Assembly: GCA_949752735.1 (NCBI GenBank)
Contig: OX457053.1
Coordinates: 29,148,732-29,212,731, forward strand
Direction of reading: 5' to 3'
Source of the DNA: Lumbricus terrestris
Lineage: Eukaryota > Annelida > Clitellata > Crassiclitellata > Lumbricidae
DNA: 64,000 bases
The notes under the pieces are model-generated. The model had not been told where the DNA came from. It saw only the letters and a program-made list of their open reading frames with translations, and ran no database searches. Positions 21,547-41,276 of this stretch are shown here, in pieces (the stretch's first letter is position 1; each line of letters begins with the position of its first letter). The position numbers and the translations under genes were made by a program.

Positions 21547-21775
21547 GGGGCGCGGTGGTGTAGTGGTGGCGTCGTTGCTTGAGACCGGAAGGTTCGAGGT
21601 TCGAATCCACCTCATGTCACCGCGTAGTGACCTTGGGCAAGTCCTTCACTCGCAATTGCTCAGCGCTTCGGCGTGAAGATCCGATGCAGTGTCCGCGCTG
21701 TAGTCGGGAGCGCCTCTATGTAGTGAGCTTGAAGGGGCGCTATAGAAATGGAGAAATAAAAAAATAATATAAAAA
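21547..21775 (+). mobile_element. tRNA-derived SINE, best full copy
   Basis: The tRNA-like head has an A-box-like GGTGTAGTGGTGG (about 21,553-21,565) and a perfect B box GGTTCGAATCC (about 21,598-21,608), the internal RNA polymerase III promoter. The body (gcaattgctcagcgcttcggcgtga, written here in part) and the tail aaggggcgctatagaaatgg are followed by an A-rich end. Not a functional tRNA gene: the acceptor stem and CCA-side pairing are absent. Confidence 0.85.
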
Positions 21776-21784
21776 ACCTATATT

Positions 21785-21890
21785 TCGCTCTCTGTCTCTG
21801 TCTGTCACTCTGTCTGTCTGTCTGTCTGTGACAGTCTGTCTGTCATTCTCCGTCTATCTGTCTGTGTATTTCTTTGTCTATCTGGCTCTC
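21785..21890. repeat. (CTGT)n microsatellite
   Basis: CTGTCTGT runs with interruptions; no coding signal. Confidence 0.85.
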
Positions 21891-21991
21891 ATTCACACGT
21901 AGGCCTGCGCAAGCCATAAAATTTATTTAAAAAACCGTTACATTGTAAGCAACCGACAACGCCGAAATAGGTACAATGAGCTGCATTAGCC

Positions 21992-22447
<456 letters not shown>

Positions 22448-22489
22448 CTTTCTCTATGACGTCACCGCCGATTATGATTTAAATACGTA

Positions 22490-22492
<3 letters not shown>

Positions 22493-22548
<56 letters not shown>
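22493..22548. repeat. (AT)n microsatellite
   Basis: Perfect AT run. Confidence 0.95.
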
Positions 22549-22551
<3 letters not shown>

Positions 22552-24440
22552 GTTATCGAACATAATAATAGTCATCATCGAGACACAATCGAAGTGACGT
22601 CACAATAGACCCAGTTTTATATTCTCAAAATCAGTTTCCATAATAGCATATTTAGATCATTATCGGTGACGTCACAATATGCATCTAGTTATATACAGTC
22701 AAAATCAATTTCTATAATAGCAGATTTGTGAGATAATCGAAGTTACGTCACAATATGGCTATAGCTCTGTATTCTCAAAAATGAACTTATTCAATGGTAG
22801 ATCTGTATATCATATCTGACGTCACAATTTGCCTAGTTTTATTATATTCTTGTAATGAAATTCTATAGTGGTAGATCTGTATATCATAATCAAAGTGACG
22901 TAACAATAGGTATAGGTATTTCATATTCTCAAAATCAATTTCTTTTATAGTAGATTTAAGCATAGGCGGAGACCTGGGCCGAGGATTGGGGGGGACGGAA
23001 AGTCGCGAGATTTCCCGAAAAATTTCTGACGACCGGCGAAATCTCGGGAATTTTTTTTATTTTCGCCGCCCAAAAAAGTTGATGACCTTTTTTTTTTTAG
23101 TCATCCGGCCAAATCTCGACGAATTTTTCTATTTTCGCCGCCCAAAAAAGTCTTGACGCTCAAACATTGGGGGGGGGGGGGGCAAATGCATTGGCCGTCC
23201 CCCCAACACTTTTATTGGGGGGGACCGTCCCCCTGCCCCCCCTAGGTCTCCGCCCATGGATTTAAGCCTAATTGTATCATAATCCAAGTGACGTCAGAAT
23301 AGGCCTGTTTTTTATTCTCGATTTGAAGTTATATAATTGTAGCTTTTTTTTATTATGTTCAGAGTGAAAGACCTGGTCTCCATGACGCAATTTCAGTTTG
23401 TTGTAGAGAAATTCCAGATTTTACATTTGTATAATTTATTGCTAATTTGTGCGGACTCTGTGAAAGGCTGTAGGCCTATTGCTGCAATATTTCAATCAAG
23501 TAGGCTATAATCAATACTATTGTATGGGCGCCTGTGGAGAAGTAGGCCTAAAACCCAATGGTCATTGCTACAGTTTTTAGCAAGAGATTGAAAAATGCAA
23601 GGCAGAAAATTATAAGCGTGTTTTTAAAAAAGATTTCTTAGTTTCACTTTTTGCATTGCAGCATTTTATTAATATTATCGATTCTTTTCAAGCGAAGAAG
23701 TTTGTTAAAAAGCCTCAAAGACGCAGTTAGAAAATAGATGTCAATTTTTCAGGTGGGGGGGAGCAAGTGCACACTCTTGCCCCTGTGTGCGGGCGCCCAT
23801 GCTTAGTTCGTGTTCTCAAAATGAACTTCTATAATAGCACGTTTGTATCGTAATCGAAGTGACGTCACAATATACTATAGTTTTTTGTATTCTCGAAGTC
23901 AACTTATCTAAGTAGCCTACTCAACGCCCGCACAACTTCCTACCTTCAGTCACCATAGACTAACTCCTCACATTCCTCCTCGCTCTTTTCGCCCATCGGG
24001 TTCAAGTCTTTTACCTGAACCTGGATGCAAAACAGTTATTCCATGCCTCTGTAGTCTGTACTCACGGATTGCTTCCACTCTCTCTTCCAAGCTCAATTTC
24101 ACTTCCTTCACAAAGCGGTTCAAAACTAAGTCTTCTTGGCTTTCAGACACATGGATCTCACATTGTATCTTCCTCTGATGGCTGACTATCCGCGCCTCAG
24201 ATTTACATTTCGGTGTGACCTTGCGCGCGTTACAAATTTTATTTAATAATAATTAATAATAATAAGCTTTAATAATAATCATAGCAATAAAACTAATAGG
24301 CCTAGATTTGTATCGTAATCTGAGTGACGTTACAATAGGCCTGGTTTTGTATTCCCTAAATAAAATCATGTGATAGTAGATCCGTAGGCCTATGTATCAT
24401 CATAATCGAAGTGACGTCACAAATAGGCCTAATTTCGTAT
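22549..24440. repeat. diverged ~75-95 bp repeats carrying CRE palindromes
   Basis: A recurring unit (AATCGAAGTGACGTCACAAT, then an attctcaaaat...ataatagcagattt segment) appears at about 22,591, 22,663, 22,741, 22,819, 22,895, 23,288, 23,857, 24,325 and 24,410. TGACGTCA is intact in five of them and one base off in the others. The array is broken by a MITE (22,961-23,258) and by unrelated sequence at about 23,350-23,810 and 23,900-24,300. Confidence 0.75.
22961..23258. mobile_element. hAT-type MITE, CATRGGCGGAGACC family
   Basis: A perfect 8 bp duplication GATTTAAG lies at 22953-22960 and 23259-23266. Termini CATAGGCGGAGACCTGGG and (inverted) CATGGGCGGAGACCTAGG. Inserted in the CRE-repeat field. 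Confidence 0.9.
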
Positions 24441-24444
24441 TCTC

Positions 24445-25640
24445 AGTGAACTTATATAATAGCAACCATGTATACGTATGCTTCTATATAATTGAAAAAA
24501 TCGTAACCATGGATAGGCCTACGCATTCTTCTTTCTAGGCTATTTGAAAGACAATCATAACCATGCATGTTTGCGTAGCACTAATTCTCCTTCAGTACAA
24601 TCGTAACCATGACCATGTATTTTATGCCTTAAAATAATCATAATCGAGCCGAAGCAGCATTCTGTATCAATACAATGGTAACCATGTCCAAGCTGAGGAC
24701 AAAAATAACCATGACGTATGCGCATGAAGACAATCGTAACCATGGCTACGCAGTGGTTAAAGTGGTTTGAGTGAGCAGTGGGAACGCTAAATAAGAGCAG
24801 CGATAAAGAATTTTATTGAATTGCATGTGTTTTAGAGTTCCTTCATGATGAGCAGTGGGAACGCAAGCCAAGAATTTTGAGAGCAGTGGGAACGCCGTTG
24901 CCACCCACTTTAAACCCTGTGTCTACGTATAGCCTATTCTTCTGAAGACAATCATCACCATATGTATTCTACGCAACCATAATAATTAGACCTATTATCT
25001 CTAGGCGTATACGTTTCCATAAAAGCACAATCATGTCTACGTTTAGCGTTTGAAGACAATCGCAACCATCGATTCTTCTGTACGTGGATAGACAATCGTT
25101 ACCATGGATACGTATTCTTCTGTATAGGCTACGTGTATAGACAATCGTTACCATGGATACGTATTCTTCTGTAGGGTACGTGCATAGACAATCGCTACCA
25201 TGGATACGTATAATTTTTCTGTACGTGTATAGACAATCGTTACCATGACTACGTATTCTTCTGCTTGAAGACAATCGCAACCATGGGTTCTGTACGTGTA
25301 TAGACAATCGTTACCATGGATACGTATTCTTCTGTATAGAGTATAGACTACGTGTATAGACAATCGTTACCATGGATACGTATTCTTCTGCATAGACTAC
25401 GTGTATAGACAATCGTTACCATGGATACGTATTCTTCTGTAGGCTACGTGCATAGATAATCATTACCATGGATACGTATTCTTTTGTATAGGCTACGTGT
25501 ATAGACAATCGTTACCATGGATAGGCCTATGTATTCTTCTGTAGGCTCGTGCATAGACAATCGTTACCATGTCTACGTATTCTTCTGCTTGAAGACAATC
25601 ATAACCAAGAAAAGCGTATGGTCCTACGTAGGTCTATTCT
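24445..25640. repeat. ~45-55 bp minisatellite with GTTACCATGGATACGT core
   Basis: About 20 copies, tight from 25,060 to 25,600 and diverged before. Each holds ACAATCGTTACCATGG, usually followed by ATACGTATTCTTCTG. Short minus-strand ORFs here are repeat-driven. Confidence 0.9.
24765..24905. repeat. three GAGCAGTGGGAACGC blocks
   Basis: The 14-15 bp block occurs at about 24,773, 24,849 and 24,881 within the minisatellite region. It contains GTGGGAA, the core of Su(H)/RBPJ sites; regulatory meaning is only inferred. Confidence 0.6.
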
Positions 25641-26015
25641 TCCGTCTGAACATAATCAGGCCTACCATAATTATAGCCTATAAACTTGATTGACAAGCTT
25701 GCATGCTTGAAAAAACAATCGTAAGAACGTAACTATCTATGCCTTCCCTCTGTTTAAATCAAATCATAATCACATCTATTATTATCAAAACTCACTAGAT
25801 ATCTTCTTGTCTTTAATTCAATCACATGGATCTCACATTGCATCTTCCTCTGAAATCTAGATTAAACTCTTGACCACAAGTCTCTATCACTCACGAACAT
25901 GATTGTGGACCACTGGACCATGCAGTGACGTCGAAAATACTCCGCCCCAGTTGATGAGCCACAGCTAGTTGGTCAACCTGTTAGGGTGACGAACCTTTTA
26001 AGTGACCAGTGTCAA

Positions 26016-26065
26016 GTATCACTATCAAGTATCACTATCAAGTATCACTATCAAGTATCACTGAA
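26016..26065. repeat. 13 bp tandem repeat
   Basis: Four copies of AAGTATCACTATC. No coding signal nearby. Confidence 0.9.
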
Positions 26066-26500
26066 CTCCACTGTTGTCAAACGCAAATCACTATATTAAA
26101 GGCCCATGCGGCATGTCATCATTGAACGAGGCTCACGACAGTGGCTGAAGCACGGGACACAAAGCACAGTGCTTTGCTGCATTTGACCTACTGCCATAGC
26201 TATAGCAATCAAAAATTTCAATTGCCATTATAAATCGATACCGGGATTGAGACATTTGTAGTCCGGGAATTGAGAAAATGTCTTGGGATCACATACCCCA
26301 ATGACACATGACCAAGTTATTATTCCTGTAATGTGCTTCCTACAAAGACCCAAAGATGATTTTACTATGTGCAGATTTACACAGGCCTATGTATGATTAA
26401 AAAACAAGCAGTGACAGAGTTAGGCTACACTCGACTTGGCATTCTTCACTGTCAGACCATTGCCTCCTTTAGTTATCTACATCAATCTTAGCCTCCACTG
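26066..26500. other. unassigned non-coding stretch
   Basis: Nothing recognised; no ORF or repeat stands out. Confidence 0.35.
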
Positions 26501-26503
26501 GGC

Positions 26504-26531
26504 TATAATAATAATAATAATAATAATAATA
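26504..26531. repeat. (AAT)n microsatellite
   Basis: Short perfect ATA trinucleotide run. Confidence 0.9.
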
Positions 26532-26654
26532 TGGCGAGCGACTTCAAAACTAATACCGGTATATCTTTCCCTAAGAAACTCTTACTACAGAGCTTTCTGA
26601 AAGTAAAGAGACTACCTAAAAATGAACTCAGTCTGTATGTATGTACAGTATGTA

Positions 26655-26845
26655 AGTATTTATGTATGTATAAGCACTTGCATCCCTTCAAGACTCTGCA
26701 CAGAGGCACTCCAAACTACAGCGCGGACACTGAATCGGAATTTCAAGATGAAGTGCATGAGCAATTGCGAGTGAAGGACTTGCTCAGGGTACCTACATGA
26801 CGGTTTGAGGTGGATGTAAACACGCAACCCTCCACTGAAAAATCA
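26655..26845 (-). mobile_element. SINE, reverse orientation
   Basis: Body segment with aggcactccaaactacagcg and gagcaattgcgagtgaagg, then the gaggtgga part of the head. More diverged than other copies. Confidence 0.7.
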
Positions 26846-27179
26846 GTGCAACTACAAATATACATACATATATATAATTATATATATATATACATACCTA
26901 TGTAATTTATAATATGCATATATATATACACATATGTAGCATATTTACAGTCTAGCATAGGTGATAAATAAGAAGTTCGATATGAAAAGTGCTATACTTT
27001 TACCAAACAGATAATTATTACAACCTGTACATGAAATTCCACGACCATGTAACAAGAAGTGACCTTCCTACAACCATTATAAATATCTGGAGGTTCTCAA
27101 ACTTGATTTCTATTGTAACGCCCAAGTAAAAAAATCGAATGATGGCGTATACCCAGCAAAGTCAGATAAGAAACAAAAG

Positions 27180-28657
27180 CAAGGCTTAAAGTGTGGCTGG
27201 ACGGTCATGGACGACGTCCATGCACTTATTTTAAAATTGTCCTGCCACTTATTGGCCAGCACAGCCTAGAAAGGTAAGGGGCGTCCAGGCAATTATTTTG
27301 GGAGGGTATACAGGGCCGTTTAAAGGAGTTTTGGGGCCCTAGGCACAAACCCTAACCCTAAAAGTAGGTCTAGCCATGAGTCCAATCTCGACCCTTTAAA
27401 GCTGCTGTGAAATCAAGGTTTCTGGGAACTGAGAACGGGTATTTGCCGGTCGATTGCTGAGACGTGTAGCGCCGAGAGGGGAAAGTATGGGGAGGAAATT
27501 TGCCCTCCCCACCAGAAATTTTTTAATTTTCACATTGCAATGACTGCACAATTTTAAATGCATCTATAGCAAAATTGATCAACTATTGCAGTGCTAACAT
27601 GAGTAGGCCTAGCCTAAGACTTCAATAAATATTCTTACCATTATAATTTCTTTTTCAATTTCCACATCGTAATTGCAGCATTGCATTTAGTAAATTGTAA
27701 GCCGAGATCTTAACAAAAATTACTCTATTATTTCGGTGCTTTTAACAAAAGAGTGATTGGAAATTTCAATAAGTATAATTATTATTACAATAAGAATTTC
27801 TCTACGTATCAAGTTCAGCAGCTCAGTTCTGCTGCTTCTGGACCATTACACTATAATGAATAACTGCAGACAGGTTTGTTATTGCGTAAGCCATTCTTTC
27901 TTTCACATGAATAATTATTAGCTTAGGCCGGCCTATTCCCGTTGCTGAAAAAGGTCATGCGCATTGCTGACCCAGGACACATTAAATTTTATCTGAATCG
28001 TTACAGATGTTACACAAACCAAAGAAGAACTTCCAAAATCGGGACGCCGTGTATAGTAATGATAGCTAGCTCCTACTGTTTTAGCCTACTAAGTGTTCAA
28101 GGGACAAAACATTTAGAAAATTTTGCAGTTTGACATTTGAAAGGTAGCACGGAAAGAAGCCAATTAGTCGTGCAAAAATAGTCCTGTACAAATATTAACA
28201 GTAAACTATACTCATTGTAGCCTAATATGATGTTATCATATATTTTATTAGTCGATTTTATCATCATCATATTCATATATTACTGGAGTTCGTGTAATAC
28301 AATAATGTAAACAGCAATTAAAACTATTATTATGTGGTAAAATGTTTTGGATACCGGGTAGTCATTATTTTCTGGGTGAAGTTCCCCCCCAACCCGGGAG
28401 ATGCCTGAACGTAACCCTATTTCCGCCTCAATCTCTCAGTGTCAGATATAGAGCTGCTTGTAGATCTACGTTAAAGTTCGCATAATAATTATGTTGCTAA
28501 TTTGTAATGCGATGTAGTATTTTGGGTCGTCGCGGGGCCCCTCTGTTGCGCGGGGCCCTAGGCACGTGCCTCGCGTGCCTTGGCTTTAAAACGGCTCTGA
28601 GGGTATAAGGCGTCCAGGCACTTATTTTTCCTGCACTTTAAGCGCTGAACAAAAGGT
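27180..28657. mobile_element. MITE of the TTAAAGTG family, split by another element
   Basis: An 8 bp duplication AACAAAAG lies at 27172-27179 and 28658-28665. Ends CAAGGCTTAAAGTGTGG and CACTTTAAGCGCTG. Its own length is about 180 bp once the inner element is removed, matching the copy at 33,153-33,332. Confidence 0.88.
27311..28599. mobile_element. hAT-like element, 1.29 kb, nested
   Basis: A perfect 8 bp duplication AGGGTATA lies at 27303-27310 and 28600-28607. Termini CAGGGCCGTTTAAAGG and (inverted) CAGAGCCGTTTTAAAGCC. The short ORF 27942-28133 shows no transposase motif, so it is treated as non-autonomous. Confidence 0.88.
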
Positions 28658-28665
28658 AATTGCGA

Positions 28666-29345
28666 AGTCCTCTAGCAGTGACAATTAAAAGTCCTTTTAA
28701 TCATTGGTGACATCGTGTATTTGAATCGTATATACATACATAGAGGGAGCAAAATTTAATATGTCTATAGTTTTAATCATGTGATCATATATCAACAAAA
28801 GGGGAAAATTGGTCTATAATTTCTGTAAGAAAGAGCTAACCTATAGCGTTATAGTGCTGGGGGCTTGTTTTGACTAGCACAGCTTAAAAATTAAAAAAAT
28901 CTGGTTTAATATTGGTCAGTTTCAAACGCAAATTTAGGCCATATTTGTTTTTGATAGCAAGAATTGTATAAAAACTAATTTCACACAGATATGACGTGCT
29001 GAAAGGAATCACAAATTTTAAAGCTCGACCATAAATTAATCTTTACACCAAGACATCTCTCCTATTATGATCTCTATATATAGGCCCATGCTAAGAATTT
29101 CTGGCTTCACTTCTTTTAACCGTTTACACATTATCGTTTCAGATTTATAGTAATAGGCAGAAGCATAAATATGTTGCATGCACTATAGCCTAATATACGT
29201 GAGTCTAATCATAAGCCTATGTTGTGAAATAAATAAAGGACGATGCAGTTTTAAGAATTTCAAGTTGCAACGTTAAAAATCATTGCTAGTCAAAGAAAGA
29301 TGGACACAAAGCCCATAAACTCAAAGAAAATTTTTATTTCTGGAT
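28666..29345. other. AT-rich unassigned stretch
   Basis: No ORF, repeat or terminus recognised. Confidence 0.35.
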
Positions 29346-29428
29346 TTTCTCTCGTACCCCTTACCCGCACCTTGCGTACCCCAGGGGTACGCGACTACGC
29401 GTACCACAGTTCAAGAACCCCGGATCTG
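29346..29428. mobile_element. hAT-type terminus fragment
   Basis: The inverse strand begins CAGATCCGGGGTTCTTGAAC and continues TGTGGTACGCG, the kind of end seen in Charlie-like hAT elements. The partner end was not found. Confidence 0.5.
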
Positions 29429-29429
29429 G

Positions 29430-30908
29430 GGATGACCTGACCACTCAAGATCTACACTACGAAACAACACAGAACATTACAAGAACATTACAAATGAACT
29501 TGAAAGATGTCACTACAATGACTCTGACGCACCAACAATTCACCAACGAAAAGACATTTAAAGACAATGATGTACTTGTTGAAAAATTCAGACTAGTTAC
29601 ATTTCCAAATGCACAAACATATCTTCTATGTATGTAATTCTCAATGAATCTCGCCGACAGATATTGAATTCTCACGATCAAATAAAATGAAACAACGCGT
29701 ACACCTGTGCACACACGTCAGCAGTACGCACGCATGTCTAAACAAACGCACAAATATCATCGCACATGTCGGCATTAGTCGTACGATACGCTACACGAAC
29801 ACACAAACAGCAACGAACTGGTAAACAATGTGAACTAGTATAAGAATGGGAGCATTGTTCTAATAAATCATACCATTTCTTTACAGCGCAGCGCTCACAA
29901 AATTTAGATCGGGCAGATGCAAGTTTGACCGGAATATTCTTGGAATATGCTGCCTCGTGTCAACCGCCTAGAGTCTCTGATGCAATGCTGGCAGGTATTA
30001 AAGATCGGCACTACTGGTAACCATCCGTGAAACGAGACACAACAATTTACGCCAACCCATACATCCATCCACTTGGTGTTGTTGGTGCAATGCAGAAAGA
30101 TGCATCCAGCATCACCCAACCATTTACCACTTGGATATACGACCACCGGTGGAATAAGAGGAATGGAGTCATGTGATTGGACCATGCTGTACACACGTCA
30201 GTTGACCCGACCCCTTTGACCTATATCTATATGTAACCTTTAACGAGACCTCAAAGCAGGCACTGTTGCACAGGCAAACCACACAAACTGTCTAGCCATC
30301 AGCCACATCACGCGCACACTTCAAACCCAGATAAAATGCACCTACGAGCATTCTGCTAACACCACAGCATCTGCCGTCACCAACTATCATTTAAAAGAGC
30401 ATATTATATAAACAACATCTGCACATTTAAACAAGCAAACACAAATATTTCCGAAAATCACACACGCAGAGCACATTATTTATAATCGGCGTGCATAAAT
30501 GCTTATAAATTTACTACAACGCACGGCAAGCACGCATTGTACGTCGCCCAACGCACGCATGGCAACGCAGAACGCGCGCGCGGAACAATATCGAGGTGAG
30601 GTGCATGATAAACAGCGCATACCGACAAATGCGACATAGAAACCTTCATTTGCATGTAGGGTCCACGGCATAATATATAGAATACCGAACGACGCAAGAC
30701 TATACAAATTCACAAACGTGCAGGAGCTCTCTGCAAGTATTTAACGACTTTAGCGAAGAAAAGATCATCAGCCAACAACGTCCACCACAGCGCATCTCCC
30801 GAAATAATTTTTTAACGCACGTCCTCTACGTCCTAGAAAAAGCCGCTACGTGGGGGCGAGTTCGTAACCATGACGACGCATCATCATCGTCGTCGCCATC
30901 GCCCAGTC
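29430..30908. other. 3' flank of the Rab7 gene, unassigned
   Basis: Probably contains the 3' UTR of the minus-strand Rab7 gene just below its stop at 30,909. I could not choose a polyadenylation site. Short minus ORFs (29904-30194, 30480-30713) show no domain. Confidence 0.4.
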
Positions 30909-38017
<7,109 letters not shown>

Positions 38018-38034
38018 CGTATTGCAGAAAATAT

Positions 38035-39880
38035 CTGAAAATGAAAGCACATAACTTAAAGTTGAGCATATCCGTGCTAATGTTGGTTAAAAGTGAACCT
38101 TGTTGAGATTCATACTTGCTATGAAACTAGCTAATAGCACTGCAGCACCACATTCAGAAAATTACCATTTTTAAATTGCAAACAAATTACAACACCAGTA
38201 TTGCTGCCAACCAAAATCTATCCAAGACCGCAGTTCAGTTAGCTCTCGATGCATTCCTAAATTAATATGCCAATACTATTATTTTTTTCCGGTGACAAAT
38301 GCCAAATATTATGAAAACTTGCATAAGTATGTACTTAAATATTGAACCACCTGCAAATGCACCTTGGAAACATTATATAAGAACAATCTAAGCGAGTACA
38401 ATTATGAAAATAATTATAATATGTAATTAAATAATCATCATATGAAGCTATAAAACATAATAGACGTATTTGGAGCTGTGTGAGATAGAGAAACGATAAA
38501 GACAGAAAAGAAAAACAATACATCATGACAAAGTCACTTGAAAAAGCATACATGTGATAAATCCAGCCCGGGTTAATGCATCATGAGGAATTTCACGGTT
38601 TTGCCTACGAGGACGGAGTGAGTAGGTAACATTCTTTATGGGACCTGGCTAGGGTTGTAAATTACAAAAGAGAAAAGGGATGGATTGAAACAAAGGATGA
38701 ATTGAAACTGCTCCTATTCAGCAAATAAACTGCCATCCGCTACAACACCACGCTAAGGTTTTTGCTACAATGCTGCTCTAAGCTGAAGTACGTTTAATAC
38801 GATTGTGCTTTATTGAAAAATAATAAATTTAAGTAACATCTTAGTTGATCAGCAAGTGCAAATGGACACTTGACAGCCACTTCTACGTCGCAGACTTATA
38901 GAGGCGGCCGATCCGACAGCGGAAACAGAAGTGTTTAAAACGATTAAGAATCTATCAGACTTGACAAGTAACTATATTACTCCTTCACCTTAAATTTTAG
39001 CAGATTTTGTTGCTCAGAAATTACGAACGTAATTATTATGTTGAATAAAACTATCCGTCATCAGCACCACTACCCTAGTCATACGATCGTTGCTACTTCC
39101 GATTATTTAGTCACGTGAATATGATGCAAATTATTTAGCGCTATAACCCTGGTAAAATCGTATTTTCGAATAGCAGGAATCGCGCGTGCAGATTTAGAAT
39201 AACTTACTGCTAGATTCATTAGAACATGTCTGTTTAAACTATAAATTCACTGCAACTTGCAGAAATATAGAATGAGTATATGCAAGTTTTAAACAACCTA
39301 ATCGCTGTATAGATAACTATTTTTTTAAATAGCTCGTCGTGCCATTTTATTTGTGGAAAAGTCTGTAAAGTTGTTTGAAATTGTTATTGTTCATCAAAAT
39401 AGTTGAAGCATGATATAGCAAAATAGCTTATGTACATTAAGCGACAATGGGTAAACCCAAGAAATAGAAGTTTGTGCTGACTGGGTCACCTATTACAATT
39501 AGTCATTAGGCAATTGATTATAGGCCGAGTTCTTTTCATTTCATAATTCAATACTACATAATCACTCATAGATTTAGGTATAATCTCCACGATTAGAAGA
39601 CATGGTCATTCGCAAGTAAGCTAAAGAAAACAAACCAAATAAAAACAGAAGAATCAAAGGAAAATCTGTAGTTTTTGTACACGTGATCGTTTAATGATTA
39701 CGATTTACGACACACATTCAAACCAAGTATCTTTGTTCAAACGGTTTAGCAGCGGTGAGCGCCGGTGACAGATTTCACCTGATAAATTCATAGAAAATGA
39801 GAAGGTCGACCTGAAGCTACAATATAAATTATATGCTGGTTAAGATGCTAAATAATATAAATAATAGCTATTTATAAGCT
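38035..39880. other. upstream region of Rab7, unassigned
   Basis: Should hold the 5' UTR exon and promoter. A GC-richer patch with gaggcggccgatccgacagcgg at about 38,903 (part quoted) is the best promoter candidate. No TATA box or confident start site. Confidence 0.35.
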
Positions 39881-39889
39881 TACAGCGAC

Positions 39890-40898
39890 CATTGAGGTGT
39901 ATTACATGTATAACATAACGCTAGAGAGAGTATGACGTATCTGGCCTCCAGTCAGATTTGAAGTCGTTAATTTTTAACGTCGTCCTAATTCAAAACGACT
40001 AATCAAAGGCCTATGATTGGTCGGTGCAATTAGACATATGATGTGATTGGTCGGTGCAATTAGACGGCGACCTCAATATAAAGACTTGATACTCTCTCTC
40101 TAGTGATATATTCATTATATAATACACCTCTATGTGATATATCTTCTAAAACTATAAAACACAAGTTGCAACGGGTGCGTAATAAAAAATCTACTCATCC
40201 GCGCTACCGATTTTTTCAAATAATTTACAAAACAACTTCTTAGCACCTGCGGAAAACACTATCGGAATTCGCGATCCAAAAATCTTACCCTTTCTCGAGC
40301 TTGAATTTTTTTTATTTTCTATCGCAATGCTAACGCATGTGTTTAATATAAGACGCCATTTGCATATAGGCTACAACCATCATTATCAACAGATATTAAA
40401 ACCATCGATGATATATTGATGATTGAAACCAGTACATTAATGACGTCATGGCCGGTTTTAAAATTGACGTTAATTAATATCTATTACCGTATTGTATGTA
40501 TCAGAAGCCTATTTAAGACGCAATAATTTTGGCCGATCGGTTTTCAATGAACCAATAGATTTTTAACCTCATTGTTCGCCGAGGGCAGATCTTTTGGCAT
40601 GCGGTTTCGCAAAAATGCTGACTATAGCGTAAACATTGGCGGGTGGCAGCTGCGGGTTGGACCGAAAACATAAATTTCACGGGCAACGCCGGGCACTCAA
40701 AGTATTTGGACCGGGTTGGGCCCGATGGAAGAAGGGGAGGTGACAAGGGCGGCGTAGGAGCGGAGTCAGGCGTGGCGGGGGACGAAAACCGAAATTTCCC
40801 GGGCGTGTGAGCGTGGTCAGACGTGACTGAACAAAATCCGAAATGTCCCGGGCAACGCCGGGTAATTCAGCTAGTTCATTATATAATACACCTCTATG
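39890..40898. mobile_element. hAT-type MITE (CATWGAGGTGTATTA family) carrying a Helitron
   Basis: A perfect 8 bp duplication ACAGCGAC lies at 39882-39889 and 40899-40906. The left end is at 39,890 and a complete right end at about 40,103-40,134, but then the last ~31 bp recur, split by a Helitron, before the true outer edge at 40,898. Relatives at 43,267 and 57,053. Confidence 0.88.
40142..40874 (+). mobile_element. non-autonomous Helitron, 733 bp
   Basis: Begins TCTTCTAAAAC after an A and ends CAGCTAG before a T, as Helitrons do between A and T. A GC hairpin (CCCGGGCAACGCCGGG) lies about 10 bp from the 3' end. No target duplication and no Rep/helicase ORF. Confidence 0.82.
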
Positions 40899-41017
40899 AC
40901 AGCGACGAAACTACGGTGCATTTAGAGTGCTGATATCATTGATATGTACTATATAGTACTGGATAGATAATTGCCTATGAAAGTTTGGATTATCGCTCAC
41001 TCAGGGATATTCCAGGA

Positions 41018-41085
41018 TTCTTTGCGGCAAATCCCAGGATTCTCTGCGGCAAGTCCCAGGATTCCTAGCGGCAAACCATAGTAAA
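41018..41085. repeat. ~21 bp repeat, three copies
   Basis: CCCAGGATTCYTWGCGGCAA repeated three times. Reads open on the minus strand but no gene context. Confidence 0.85.
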
Positions 41086-41276
41086 GGATAGGCGGCACAA
41101 CACTCCGCTTTAAAACGCAAATTTCTAAGCAATGATACAAAATTGTTTAAAACCAGCCTGGGGTTTTTGAGTTGAATGACATACAAAACAATCAACCTAA
41201 CTGTATTTAGCGGCCACTGACCAGATTTCTTGAAAATAGTCTTTAAAGTTGACGAATTTAACATGGGTTTACATAT

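Noticed and set aside
21547..21620. Functional tRNA gene
   Set aside because: The A and B boxes are present but the acceptor stem does not pair, and the same head recurs in many SINE copies.
24445..25640. CRISPR-like array
   Set aside because: Units are diverged and contiguous without unique spacers, and the window is eukaryotic; this is a minisatellite.
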